A DNA stretch of 31,652 nucleotides from Bacillota bacterium (lineage in GTDB: Bacteria; Bacillota; Clostridia; Christensenellales; UMGS416). The stretch covers positions 1 through 31,652 of the forward strand of contig JAEZSC010000180.1 in the NCBI GenBank assembly GCA_023422005.1. Reading direction: 5' to 3'. Position numbers and translations under genes: made by a program. Shown piece after piece: positions 21,884-31,000 of this stretch. Under the pieces are notes generated by a model, which was given only the letters and a program-made list of their open reading frames with translations, was not told the DNA's origin and made no database searches. Every line of letters starts with the position of its first letter. The first letter of the stretch is position 1.

Positions 21884-23395
21884 TTATTTCATCGCTCCAT
21901 TCAAAAGCAACACCGGGGCCAGCATCACCGTATGCCTCCCCGGCATCGTGATCTCCAGCACGAAGCGCGCTTCGGGGCTGTCGAACCACTCGGTTTGCAG
22001 TGTGAACTCCCGGGTCAGCTTGCCCTGAGACATCCACGGGTGGGGAGAGTACAGCGTGCCGTCGCCGGGGGACACTACCCAGCCTTCGGGCGCGTACCAG
22101 TGCAGGCGCAGCGCCGCCGGGATGCGATAGGTGTTCTCGATGGTCACGGCCACGCGGGCAGGCTCATTGGCGCGGGCATAGGCGCCGTCGGGGTATTCCA
22201 CCAGCACATCGAAGAAGTCGAAGCGGTGGATGGTCCCCTTGAGGCAGCGGTACAGCGCCGCGCCGTTGTCCTTGCTGCGCAGGCTGGCCGCAGCGGCAGC
22301 TGTGTCAGTGGGCCCTTGTTCGGTGAAGGTCGCGCCCAAACGCCCGGCCAGGCTCATCTGGTGCGCGATGCGCTCGGTGCGCTGGGTCAGCTCGTCCACG
22401 GTTTGGGGCAGCATGGAGCCCATGTATCCAAGCTCGCCCAGGTTCAGGCACGCGGTCTTGATGCCCCGGCCGATGGGGGCAATCCAGCGTTCGGGGATGG
22501 CCTCGATGCCGTGAAGGATGCCGAACAGCGCGCCGGCGGTTGCGGCGGTGCAGTCGGTATCCTCGCCGCAATTCACGGTGATCTGCATCGTTCGCTCAAA
22601 GTCGCCGCTGCCGTACAGAAGCCCCAGCACGGTCAGGCCGATGTTGCTGGGCGCATCCCAGCCCAGACGGCCCTCGGCAAAGCCCTTCTTACGGTCCTCA
22701 TCGCTGATGGAAAACCACTGGCAGCCACCGCGGTAGTGCGTAAGGATTTCGTCGCGGGCCTCCCGCCAGGGCAGGCCGCGGTCAAAGCAATCCTGCGCGC
22801 AGCGCACGGCGCCGGCGATGCCGCAGCCAGCTGGGATGTAGCTAAGGCCGATGTCGATAAGCTCGGCGATGTCGGATACAACGAAAGCCGCGCTCTCCAC
22901 GGCGGCGCAGAACACTTCGGCGTACATGCCCTCGCCGTCGCCGTGGTCCACGATGGCGTCCTCATAGGCATATTTGGCGGCCAGCGCCGGGTTGCCCGGG
23001 GCGATGCACGCCCAGATCTCCGAGCGGATGTAGGCGCCGCAGCTGTCCTTGAAGGGGTTGTTCTCGATGCCCGACAGCGGCGGCACAAGCCCCGCGCGCA
23101 TGTTGAGCTTGCCGTTGCCGTATTCCGCCCAGTGGGGCGTGATGAAGGTCAGCCAGTATTCTCCCAGAATGCGGGCGTCGATGTCCAACCCCCGCTCCTC
23201 CAGGGCCACGAGCCACAGCAGCTGCAGGTCCAGGTCGTCGTTTGGCATAGGGTTGCCGCCCAGGTCTTGGGTGTAAAACGTGATGTCGTTGACCTGGCGA
23301 TTCCATTCGAAGGGCGCGCCCACGGTGCCGCCGATGTTCTTGCCCATCCAGCAGCCCAGCACCTTGCTGCGGTATTCCGGCAGCGAAAAGACCAT
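21884..23395 (-). CDS. ADP-ribosylglycohydrolase-family protein
   Basis: A 503-residue protein. GCWMGKNIGGTVGAPFEW at the N-terminus, NDDLDLQ near residue 52 and GEDTDCTAATAGALFG in the second half carry the acidic metal-binding residues of the ADP-ribosylglycohydrolase (DraG/ARH) fold, which uses two Mg2+ or Mn2+ ions. The last 150 residues form a beta-rich domain (VAVTIENTYRIPAAL, REFTLQTEW) not present in DraG, typical of larger uncharacterised members that may act on nucleosides or sugars. AGGAGG precedes the ATG by 8 nt. Divergent from the DUF1015 operon. The true substrate is unknown. Confidence 0.88.
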   Translation of the reverse strand: MVFSLPEYRSKVLGCWMGKNIGGTVGAPFEWNRQVNDITFYTQDLGGNPMPNDDLDLQLLWLVALEERGLDIDARILGEYWLTFITPHWAEYGNGKLNMRAGLVPPLSGIENNPFKDSCGAYIRSEIWACIAPGNPALAAKYAYEDAIVDHGDGEGMYAEVFCAAVESAAFVVSDIAELIDIGLSYIPAGCGIAGAVRCAQDCFDRGLPWREARDEILTHYRGGCQWFSISDEDRKKGFAEGRLGWDAPSNIGLTVLGLLYGSGDFERTMQITVNCGEDTDCTAATAGALFGILHGIEAIPERWIAPIGRGIKTACLNLGELGYMGSMLPQTVDELTQRTERIAHQMSLAGRLGATFTEQGPTDTAAAAASLRSKDNGAALYRCLKGTIHRFDFFDVLVEYPDGAYARANEPARVAVTIENTYRIPAALRLHWYAPEGWVVSPGDGTLYSPHPWMSQGKLTREFTLQTEWFDSPEARFVLEITMPGRHTVMLAPVLLLNGAMK

Positions 23396-23431
23396 ATTGA
23401 AGCCTCCTTCTGTCCGTATCTGTCCGATTCA

Positions 23432-23460
23432 TATCTATCACTTGGGCGGCGCAGCGTCAA
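23432..23460 (-). promoter_or_regulatory. Candidate promoter of the ADP-ribosylglycohydrolase gene
   Basis: On the minus strand TTGACG (23460-23455), 17 bp, TAGATA (23437-23432). The -10 is weak. A 10-bp direct repeat of TCTGTCCGta type (23410-23429) follows in the leader. Confidence 0.45.
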
Positions 23461-23544
23461 GGATGCAAAAAAGACGATGTGAGGAATTGCAAAATGGTTG
23501 AAGGTTGGGGCAAACGACAAGGAAAAAAGTGTAATGCTGTGCAA

Positions 23545-23573
23545 TAGACACCGAGGAATGCATCTTGTATAAT
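23545..23573 (+). promoter_or_regulatory. Promoter of the DUF1015-lysC operon
   Basis: TAGACA (23545-23550), 17 bp, TATAAT (23568-23573), with start near 23580 and a leader of about 48 nt. Confidence 0.82.
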
Positions 23574-23627
23574 ATTTCAGATATGCACTTCACATTGTTT
23601 AATTTTTGAGATAGAGAGATAGATGCC

Positions 23628-24908
23628 ATGGACGATCATGCCCGGTTGCGGGCGCTGGGGTTTGCGCCCACAGATATTTTACTGCCCAGGGATGGAGTAG
23701 AGCGCTGGGCGGTCATCGCCTGCGACCAGTATTCCTCCCAGCCCGATTATTGGGAGAAGGCCGACGAGCTGGTGGGGGAGAACCCCTCCACGCTGCGGCT
23801 GATCCTGCCTGAGGCTTATCTGGATTGCCCGGATATCGCCGAGCGCCAGAACGCCTGCGCCCAGGCCATGGAGCGCTATCTGCACGGGGATGTGTTCACC
23901 ACGGCAAAGGACAGCCTGATCTATGTGGAGCGCAGCACGCCATGCGCGCCGCTGCGCCGGGGCCTGGTGGGCGCGCTGGACCTGGAGCTCTATGACTACA
24001 CGCCCGGCGCCACTTCACCCATAAGGGCCACCGAGGGCACGATATTGCACCGGCTGCCGCCGCGCATGGCTGTTCGCCGCCGCGCGGCGCTGGAATGCCC
24101 CCACATCATGGTGCTGATCGATGATCCGGCGGCCGCCGTCATCGAACCTCTGACCGCGGCCAAGGATACCATGGAGAAGCTCTACGAAGGCGACCTGATG
24201 CTGAACGGCGGTCGCATCGCCGGCTGGCGGGTGGGGCAGGCCCAGTGGGGTGGCATTGCTGACGCGCTGGAAAAACTTATGAAACGTGGCGGTATGACAT
24301 TCGCCGTGGGCGACGGTAACCATTCTTTGGCCACGGCCAAGGCGTGCTGGGAGGAAATAAAGCCCGGCCTTACGCCGGAACAGCTCGAGAACCACCCCGC
24401 CCGCTGGGCGCTGGTAGAGCTTGTAAACGTGCACGACGCGGGCCTTGTGTTCCACCCGATCCACCGCGTGGCTTTCCATGTGGACCCGGCGGCGCTGCTG
24501 GCGTCGCTGCTGTGGCACATGAACGAACGGGGCTGGCAGGCCGCCTTGGGCGCGCAGGACGCGCCGCAGACCATTCAATATGTATCCGAGGGCGGCAGCG
24601 GCGTAATCGGCATACAGAGCAGCCCTCACCCTATGGCCGTGGGCACGCTGCAGGCGGCGCTGGACGCCGTGCTCCAGGAGATACCCGGCGCCACGCTGGA
24701 CTATGTGCACGGCGACGACGCGGCCCATGCGCTGGGCGCGCACAGCGGCAACATGGCCTTCCTGCTGAGCGCCCTGGACAAGGGCAGCCTGTTCCCCATG
24801 GTGGAACGGCTGGGGGCGCTGCCGCGCAAGGCCTTCTCCATGGGAGAGGCCGACGAGAAGAGATTTTATCTGGAATGCCGGGCTATCCGGGTGCAGGAGG
24901 AACAGTGA
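23628..24908 (+). CDS. DUF1015 family protein
   Basis: A 426-residue soluble protein with the DUF1015 landmarks: WAVIACDQYSSQPDYW near the N-terminus, the central LYDYTPGATSPIRATEGTI and DGNHSLATAK near residue 229, and PMVERLGALPRKAFSMGEA at the end. The function of the family is unresolved; members are often found beside serine or amino-acid biosynthesis genes. Here the stop is 2 nt before the aspartokinase start, so the two are translationally coupled, supporting a link to amino-acid metabolism. The Shine-Dalgarno is weak (GAGAGAT). Confidence 0.9.
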   Translation: MDDHARLRALGFAPTDILLPRDGVERWAVIACDQYSSQPDYWEKADELVGENPSTLRLILPEAYLDCPDIAERQNACAQAMERYLHGDVFTTAKDSLIYVERSTPCAPLRRGLVGALDLELYDYTPGATSPIRATEGTILHRLPPRMAVRRRAALECPHIMVLIDDPAAAVIEPLTAAKDTMEKLYEGDLMLNGGRIAGWRVGQAQWGGIADALEKLMKRGGMTFAVGDGNHSLATAKACWEEIKPGLTPEQLENHPARWALVELVNVHDAGLVFHPIHRVAFHVDPAALLASLLWHMNERGWQAALGAQDAPQTIQYVSEGGSGVIGIQSSPHPMAVGTLQAALDAVLQEIPGATLDYVHGDDAAHALGAHSGNMAFLLSALDKGSLFPMVERLGALPRKAFSMGEADEKRFYLECRAIRVQEEQ

Positions 24909-24910
24909 CA

Positions 24911-26227
24911 ATGGGACTTAAGGTTGCAAAATTTGGGGGCTCTTCGCTGGCCGACGCGGCGCAGTTTCAGAAGGTGCTGGCCATCCTGCGCGCCGATTCC
25001 GAACGGCGCGTCGCCGTGCCCAGCGCACCGGGCAAGCGCACCAGTGCCGACACCAAGATCACCGACATGCTGTACCGCTGCCAGGCGATGGCCGCTGACG
25101 GTCAGGATTTCACCGGGCAGCTAAGCGACATCCGCGCCCGCTATGAAGGCATTGTGGCCGACCTGGGCCTTGCGCTGGATTTGGGCGTGGAGTTTGAGCA
25201 GATTGCCGCGCAGCTGAGGGGCGGCGCCACGGCGGATTATTGCGCCAGCCGCGGCGAGTATTTGAGCGGCCGGGTGCTTTCTGCCGCGTGGGATGCTGAG
25301 TTTATCGATGCGGCGGAAGTCGTGTTCTTTGATGCCGGCGGCGCTCTGGACGAGCGGCGCACCTACGACGCGCTGGCCGCGCGCCTGAAGGCCGTGGAAC
25401 GTGCCGTGGTGCCGGGCTTTTACGGCAGCATGCCCGATGGCCAGATCAAAACCTTCTCCCGCGGCGGCAGCGACATCACCGGCGCGCTGGTGGCCTGGGG
25501 CACCGGGGCCGATCTCTACGAGAACTGGACCGACGTGAACGGCGTGCTGGCGGCGGACCCGCGCATCGTGCGCGACGCCGCCACCATAGAGACCATCACC
25601 TACCGCGAGCTTCGGGAGCTCTCCTACATGGGCGCCACGGTGCTGCACGAGGATGCCATCTTCCCCGTGCGCAAGGCCGGCATCCCCATCCACATCCGCA
25701 ACACCAACGACCCATCGCACCCGGGCACGATGATCATCGCCATGGCGACGGAGCAGAATAGGCCCGGCGCCATCACCGGCATCGCTGGGCGCAAGGGGTT
25801 CTCGGTCATCAACATTGAGAAGGCTATGATGAACAGCGAGCTGGGGTTTGGCCGGCGGGTGCTTACGGTGCTGGAGGACCACGGCATCAGCTTTGAGCAC
25901 CTGCCCAGCGGCATCGATACCTTGAGCGTCGTTGTGGAAAGCGCCTATCTGGCCGGGCACCGCGCCAAGTTGTTGGACGACCTGTTCACCGCCGTATGCC
26001 CCGATGATGTGGAGATCATCGACGGTCTGGCGCTGATCGCCACCGTAGGCGGCGGCATGGTGCGCCACCCCGGCACCGCCGCGCGGCTGTTTGAGGCGCT
26101 GGCCCGCGCCCACATCAACGTGCGCATGATCGATCAGGGCTCCAGCGAGCTCAACATCATCGTCGGCGTCGTCACCGAGGACTTCGAGGGAGCCATCGGC
26201 GCGATCTACCGCGAATTCGTGGGTTAA
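24911..26227 (+). CDS. lysC: Aspartate kinase
   Basis: A 438-residue enzyme that phosphorylates aspartate, the first step to lysine, threonine and methionine. The KFGGSS motif (residues 7-12), VPSAPGKR, FSRGGSDITGALVA and NWTDVNGVLAADPRIV mark the kinase domain; two C-terminal ACT domains (ITGIAGRKGFSVINIEK and LIATVGGGM..INVRMIDQGSS) imply feedback control by an end product. ATG 24911 is set by AGGAGGA in the end of the DUF1015 gene; the frame is open further upstream, but only as an overlap. A transporter gene follows after 6 nt. Confidence 0.95.
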   Translation: MGLKVAKFGGSSLADAAQFQKVLAILRADSERRVAVPSAPGKRTSADTKITDMLYRCQAMAADGQDFTGQLSDIRARYEGIVADLGLALDLGVEFEQIAAQLRGGATADYCASRGEYLSGRVLSAAWDAEFIDAAEVVFFDAGGALDERRTYDALAARLKAVERAVVPGFYGSMPDGQIKTFSRGGSDITGALVAWGTGADLYENWTDVNGVLAADPRIVRDAATIETITYRELRELSYMGATVLHEDAIFPVRKAGIPIHIRNTNDPSHPGTMIIAMATEQNRPGAITGIAGRKGFSVINIEKAMMNSELGFGRRVLTVLEDHGISFEHLPSGIDTLSVVVESAYLAGHRAKLLDDLFTAVCPDDVEIIDGLALIATVGGGMVRHPGTAARLFEALARAHINVRMIDQGSSELNIIVGVVTEDFEGAIGAIYREFVG

Positions 26228-26233
26228 GCCGCC

Positions 26234-27190
26234 ATGGATTTGCTGGCCATCCTGCGGTCCTTCAGCAGCGTCGCCGTCATCATCCTTCTGGTGGGCCTGG
26301 GCGTGTTTGTGGAGCGGCGCAAGTGGTTCCCCGGCGAAAGCTGGAAGGGCCTGGGTTCCCTGGTCGTCAACATCGGCATGCCGTGCTCGGCGTTCTTCTA
26401 TCTGACCGATGGCTTTGACCGCGCGCAGTTGACCACCGCGGGCCTGAGCATGCTGGTCTACGCCGGGGCCATTCTGGTCACATGGGCCGTAAGTCTTGGC
26501 ATTGCCGCCGCGCTGAGGGTGCCCAAGACCCGCCGCGGTGTGTTTTGCGCAACGGCTGCGTTTTCCAACACGGTGTTCATCGGCGTGCCCATGACCACGA
26601 TGCTCTTCGGGGAGAGCGCCATCAAGTTCGCGTTCATGGCCTTTGTGCCCAACATGGTGCTGTTCTGGACCGTAGCCGTGGCGGGTATCCGAAGGGACGC
26701 CAACCCACATGGCGGCTTCTTCTCTCCAGGCTGGGCCAAAAAGCTCTTGAGCCCCACGCTGGTGGCCACGGCCATCGCCTTTGCCTTCATATTGTTGGAC
26801 ATCCAGCCGCCCTTCATCATCAGCCAGACGGCCAAAACCGCCGGCGGCATGGTCAGCCCCGTGGCGCTCATCTATTGCGGCATGCTGCTGAGCTCCATGG
26901 GCCTGCGATCGGTGAAGCTGGACCGCACCCTGGTGGCTGGCACGCTGGTGCGCTTCGTGCTGGCGCCCATCGTGGCCTTCCTGTTGCTGCGCGCGGTGGC
27001 CACACCGGCGGACATCACCCAAGTGCTGCTGGCCCAGGCGGCCATGCCGGCCATGGCGCAGATCGCCATCGTGGCGGGGCTGTACAACGCCGACGCCCAC
27101 TATGCGGCGTCGGGGTTTTTGGTCACGACGGTGGCCAGCGTTGTCTTCATTCCGATCTTGATGATCGTGATGCCGTTTTTTGTCCATTGA
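26234..27190 (+). CDS. AEC (auxin efflux carrier) family transporter
   Basis: A 318-residue membrane protein with about ten hydrophobic helices in two halves, matching the AEC/BART fold. NIGMPCSAFFYL in the first half and FSNTVFIGVPMTTMLFGESAI are family motifs around the broken helices; LLAQAAMPAMAQIAIVAGLYNAD is the conserved second-half crossover. Family members move organic acids or amino acids across the cytoplasmic membrane. It starts 6 nt after lysC with no good Shine-Dalgarno, so it likely depends on coupling; export or uptake of an aspartate-family compound is a contextual guess. Confidence 0.9.
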   Translation: MDLLAILRSFSSVAVIILLVGLGVFVERRKWFPGESWKGLGSLVVNIGMPCSAFFYLTDGFDRAQLTTAGLSMLVYAGAILVTWAVSLGIAAALRVPKTRRGVFCATAAFSNTVFIGVPMTTMLFGESAIKFAFMAFVPNMVLFWTVAVAGIRRDANPHGGFFSPGWAKKLLSPTLVATAIAFAFILLDIQPPFIISQTAKTAGGMVSPVALIYCGMLLSSMGLRSVKLDRTLVAGTLVRFVLAPIVAFLLLRAVATPADITQVLLAQAAMPAMAQIAIVAGLYNADAHYAASGFLVTTVASVVFIPILMIVMPFFVH

Positions 27191-27228
27191 TTGGCTGACA
27201 GAGAATGTGCAGTGGCCGCAGCCCGAAC

Positions 27229-27258
27229 TGTCATTCTGAGCGCAGCGAAGAATCTCCC
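27229..27258. repeat. Dispersed intergenic repeat (TCATTCTGAGCG type)
   Basis: The stretch TGTCATTCTGAGCGCAGCG, continued by AAGAATCTCCC, belongs to a short intergenic sequence familiar from many GC-rich anaerobes and other phyla. It lies between the AEC gene and the convergent GNAT gene. Only one partial copy is visible in this window; its origin is unknown. Confidence 0.55.
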
Positions 27259-27296
27259 ATTCTGACTTATAGAACTGGCAGCGGTGTTCCTATCAC

Positions 27297-27848
27297 CTAC
27301 ACCTTGTCGTTGAGCAGCACCATGTGGATGTGGTCTTCCCACTTCCCATTGATCTTCAGATATTGGTAGGCCAGTCCTTCGTTGTAAAACCCGAGCTTTT
27401 CGGCGACGCGCAGCGATCGCTTGTTCCTGGGCATGATGTTGGCCTCGATACGATGCAGGCCGTATTCCCCGAACATGATGTCGATTCCCTTTCGCACCGC
27501 CTCGGTGATGTACCCCCTGTTGGCTTCCTCATGATCCAGCTTATAGCCCAAATGGCAGGACAGGAAAGCGCCCCGGACGATGTTGTTAAAGGCGATGCAG
27601 CCGATGATTTTTTGATCTTCACACTTTTTGAAGAGCCAAAGCCGCAGGGCGTCCCCACTTTCGATGCGCAGAAGGTCGTTGCGCAGCTGCTCCTGCTGGA
27701 ACTCCCGGGTGTAGAAAGCCTCGTCTTTGGCGGATTCCCACTCCTCCAGGAAGGACTTGTTTCGCAGATAGTAGTCTATCACCAGATCGGTGCAGGAGCA
27801 GTCGATGGTTCTCAATTGCAGCCGTCCGGTTTCGTATTGCTTGTGCAT
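27297..27848 (-). CDS. GNAT acetyltransferase, RimJ/RimL-like
   Basis: A 183-residue cytosolic acetyltransferase. TGRLQLRTIDCS opens the fold; KIIGCIAFNNI, the acetyl-CoA strand and loop LGYKLDHEEANRGYITEAVRKGIDIMF, and HRIEANIMPRNKRSLRVAEKLGFYNEG are hallmarks of the Acetyltransf_3 (RimJ/RimL) group, which acetylates protein N-termini or small amines. ATG 27848 is chosen by AAGGAGAG just upstream; the longer ORF upstream is not family-like and includes the -10 TATAAT at 27884-27879. Divergent from purL. The substrate is unknown. Confidence 0.9.
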   Translation of the reverse strand: MHKQYETGRLQLRTIDCSCTDLVIDYYLRNKSFLEEWESAKDEAFYTREFQQEQLRNDLLRIESGDALRLWLFKKCEDQKIIGCIAFNNIVRGAFLSCHLGYKLDHEEANRGYITEAVRKGIDIMFGEYGLHRIEANIMPRNKRSLRVAEKLGFYNEGLAYQYLKINGKWEDHIHMVLLNDKV

Positions 27849-27955
27849 GGTTCTCTCCTTGAACTGTGGGATGCACTCATTATACAGCAATGAAAGATGA
27901 TCCAACATCAATGCAATAAAACGTTCGCCATTTCTCCTTTTTCCCCATTCTTCAC

Positions 27956-27984
27956 ATGACGTTTGCCGTTGTTTATGTTATACT
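27956..27984 (+). promoter_or_regulatory. Promoter of purL
   Basis: ATGACG (27956-27961), 17 bp, TATACT (27979-27984). The remaining 64 nt to the ATG are AT-rich, too short for a purine riboswitch, and show no terminator. Confidence 0.6.
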
Positions 27985-28048
27985 GCAACTCAACTGGCGA
28001 ATAATTTATATGTTATTACATTTAATGTTCGGATATTTGGAGGGTGCC

Positions 28049-31000
28049 ATGGGAGTCAGACGACTGTTTGTGGAGAAGCGGCCGGGCTTCGACATCGCCG
28101 CGCGCGAGCTGTGCCACGATCTCAAGCACACGCTGGGCATCACGGGCCTGAGTGACCTGCGGCTGGCGCTGCGCTACGATGTGGACGGCCTGGGCGATGG
28201 AGATTGGCAGCAGGTCAAGCTGCAGGTTTTGAGCGAGGCGGCCGTGGACGCGCTCCACGAGGAAACGATGGACTTCGGCAATGCCTGGATTTTTGCCGTG
28301 GAATATCTGCCCGGCCAATATGACCAGCGGGCCGACTGGGCAGCCCTCAGCGCGCAGCTGATGACCCGGCAACTGCCCCGGGTGCGCTGCGCCACGGTTT
28401 ATGCGCTGTATGGCGGCTTGAAAGAGGTCGATGTCCAGCGCGTCAAGGATTATTTGATCAACGCAGTGGATTCCCGCGAGGCGGCGTTTAACAAGCCCGA
28501 CACGCTGGAGATGGACCTGGAAACCCCCGGTGACGTGGCGGTCATGACCGGCTTTACGGCGCTGGATGAGCACGGCGTGGCCGCGCTGCATGCCGGCATG
28601 GGCATGGCCATGAGCGTGGCGGACCTGCTGCATGTGCAGGCCTATTTCCGCGGCGAGCGGCGGGAGCCGACGATCACCGAGCTCAAGGTCATCGATACCT
28701 ATTGGAGCGACCACTGCCGGCACACGACATTCCTGACCCGGCTGGACGACGTGGAACTGGAGGCTTTCGGCCCTCTTTATGAAGCGTGGCAAAAATATCT
28801 CTGCGCGAGGGACGAGGTGTACGCCGGCCGTGAGAGCAAACCCGTGACGTTGATGGATGTCGCGACGATGGGCATGCGGCTTCTGAAAAAAAGAGGGCTG
28901 TTGAAAGACCTGGACGAATCCGACGAGATCAACGCGTGCTCCATCGAAACCGATGTGACCGTGGATGGCGAGGCGCAGCGCTGGCTGATCCAGTTTAAAA
29001 ATGAGACCCACAACCACCCCACGGAGATCGAGCCCTTCGGCGGCGCGGCCACGTGCCTGGGCGGGGCCATACGCGACCCCTTGAGCGGCCGGGCCTACGT
29101 GTACCAGGCCATGCGCGTGACCGGCTCCGGCGACCCGCGCACGCCCCTTGCGGATACGCTGCCCGGCAAGCTGCCCCAGCGCAAGATCACCCGGGAGGCC
29201 GCCCACGGCTACAGCTCCTACGGCAACCAGATCGGCCTGGCCACCGGGCAGGTGAGCGAATATTATCACCCCGGCTTCGTTGCCAAGCGCATGGAGATCG
29301 GCGCGGTGCCCGCGGCCCATGTGCGCCGCGAGACCCCGGCTGCCGGCGACGTTGTCGTGTTGCTGGGCGGGCGCACCGGCCGCGACGGCTGCGGCGGCGC
29401 CACCGGCTCCTCCAAGGCCCACACCAGGCAGAGCAAGGACACCTGCGGCGCGGAGGTGCAAAAGGGCAACCCGCCCACCGAACGCAAGCTGCAGCGCCTG
29501 TTCCGCGACCCGGCCTTCACCCGGCTTATCAAGCGCTGCAACGACTTCGGCGCCGGCGGCGTGTGCGTGGCCGTGGGCGAGCTTTCCGACGCGCTGGACA
29601 TCGACCTGGACGCCGTACCCCGCAAATACGAGGGGCTGGACGGCACGGAGCTGGCCATCAGCGAAAGCCAGGAGCGCATGGCCGTCGTCGTGGAAGCCGG
29701 AGATGTGGATCGGTTGCTGGAACTGGCCCAGGGCGAGAACCTGGAGGCCACGCCGGTGGCCCGGGTGACTGGCGACGGGCGCATGCGCATGCACTGGCGG
29801 GGCCAGGAGATCGTGAACCTGAGCCGCGCGTTCCTCAACACCAACGGCGCGCCCCAGCGGGCGGCCGCCCAATCCGCGCTGGCCGATGTGGGCGCATTCT
29901 TCGCGCCGCCTCCACAGGCGAGTATCGCCCTGCTGCTGGAGCGGCTGGCTTCTCTGGACGAATGCTCCGGTCAGGGCTTGTCGGAACGCTTCGACAGCAC
30001 CATCGGCGCGGGCACGGTGCTGATGCCCTTCGGCGGGCGCCGCCAGCTGACACCGGCCCAGGCCATGGCCGCCAAGATTCCTCTGCTGCAGGGCGACACC
30101 GACGACTGCTCCATCATGACCCACGGCTTCTTCCCGAAGCTGGCACAAATGAGCCCCTTCCACGGCGCTGTGTACGCCGTCATAGAGTCCCTCGGTCGCA
30201 TCGCCGCCGCCGGCGGAGACGTCACCAAAGCTTATCTGACCTTCCAGGAATACTTTGAGCGCCTGGGAACGGACCCCACCCGCTGGGGCAAGCCGCTGCA
30301 GGCGCTGCTGGGCGCATTCTGGGCCCAGACGGCGCTGGGTGTGGCGGCCATCGGCGGTAAGGACTCCATGAGCGGCAGCTTTGCCGATCTGGACGTACCG
30401 CCCACGCTGGTAAGCTTCGCCGTGGCCATGGGTAAGGCATCCGGCACGATCTCCGCGGAGTTCAAAGCCGCCGGTTCGGCCATCGTGCTTTTGAACCTGC
30501 CCCGCGACCAACACGACCTGCCGGACATGGCGGTCTTTCAAGCCAACTGCACCGCGGTGGCCCGCACCATCGCCGTGGGCGATGTGCTGGCAGCCCACAC
30601 GGTGGGCATGGGCGGCGCAGCCTGCGCCGTGGCGAAGATGGCCTTTGGCAATGGCATCGGCGCGCGGCTGGACGCCTGTAGCAAGGCGCTGTTCGCGCCG
30701 GCGCTGGGCAGCCTGGTGCTGGAGGTGCGCGCCGGGCGGTGCCCGGAGGTCCTTTTTGAAGGGTTGGACTTCATGATCATAGGCTGCACGACTGCCGAGG
30801 CGCAGATTATGCTGAACGGCGAAACGGCGCCGCTGCAGGAAGCGCTGGCCGCCTGGCAAGCGCCGCTGGAGGATGTGTTCCCGACCCAGGCGCCGGTGGC
30901 CGGCGATGTGAGGCACACGCTGTTCACGGCCCGCAGCCATGTGAAGCCCAAGGCTTCCGTGGCCAAACCCAGAGTGTTGATTCCCGTTTTCCCCGGCACC

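Noticed and set aside
27985..28048. Possible purine riboswitch before purL
   Set aside because: Only about 64 nt lie between promoter and start codon, with none of the conserved junction bases and no terminator.
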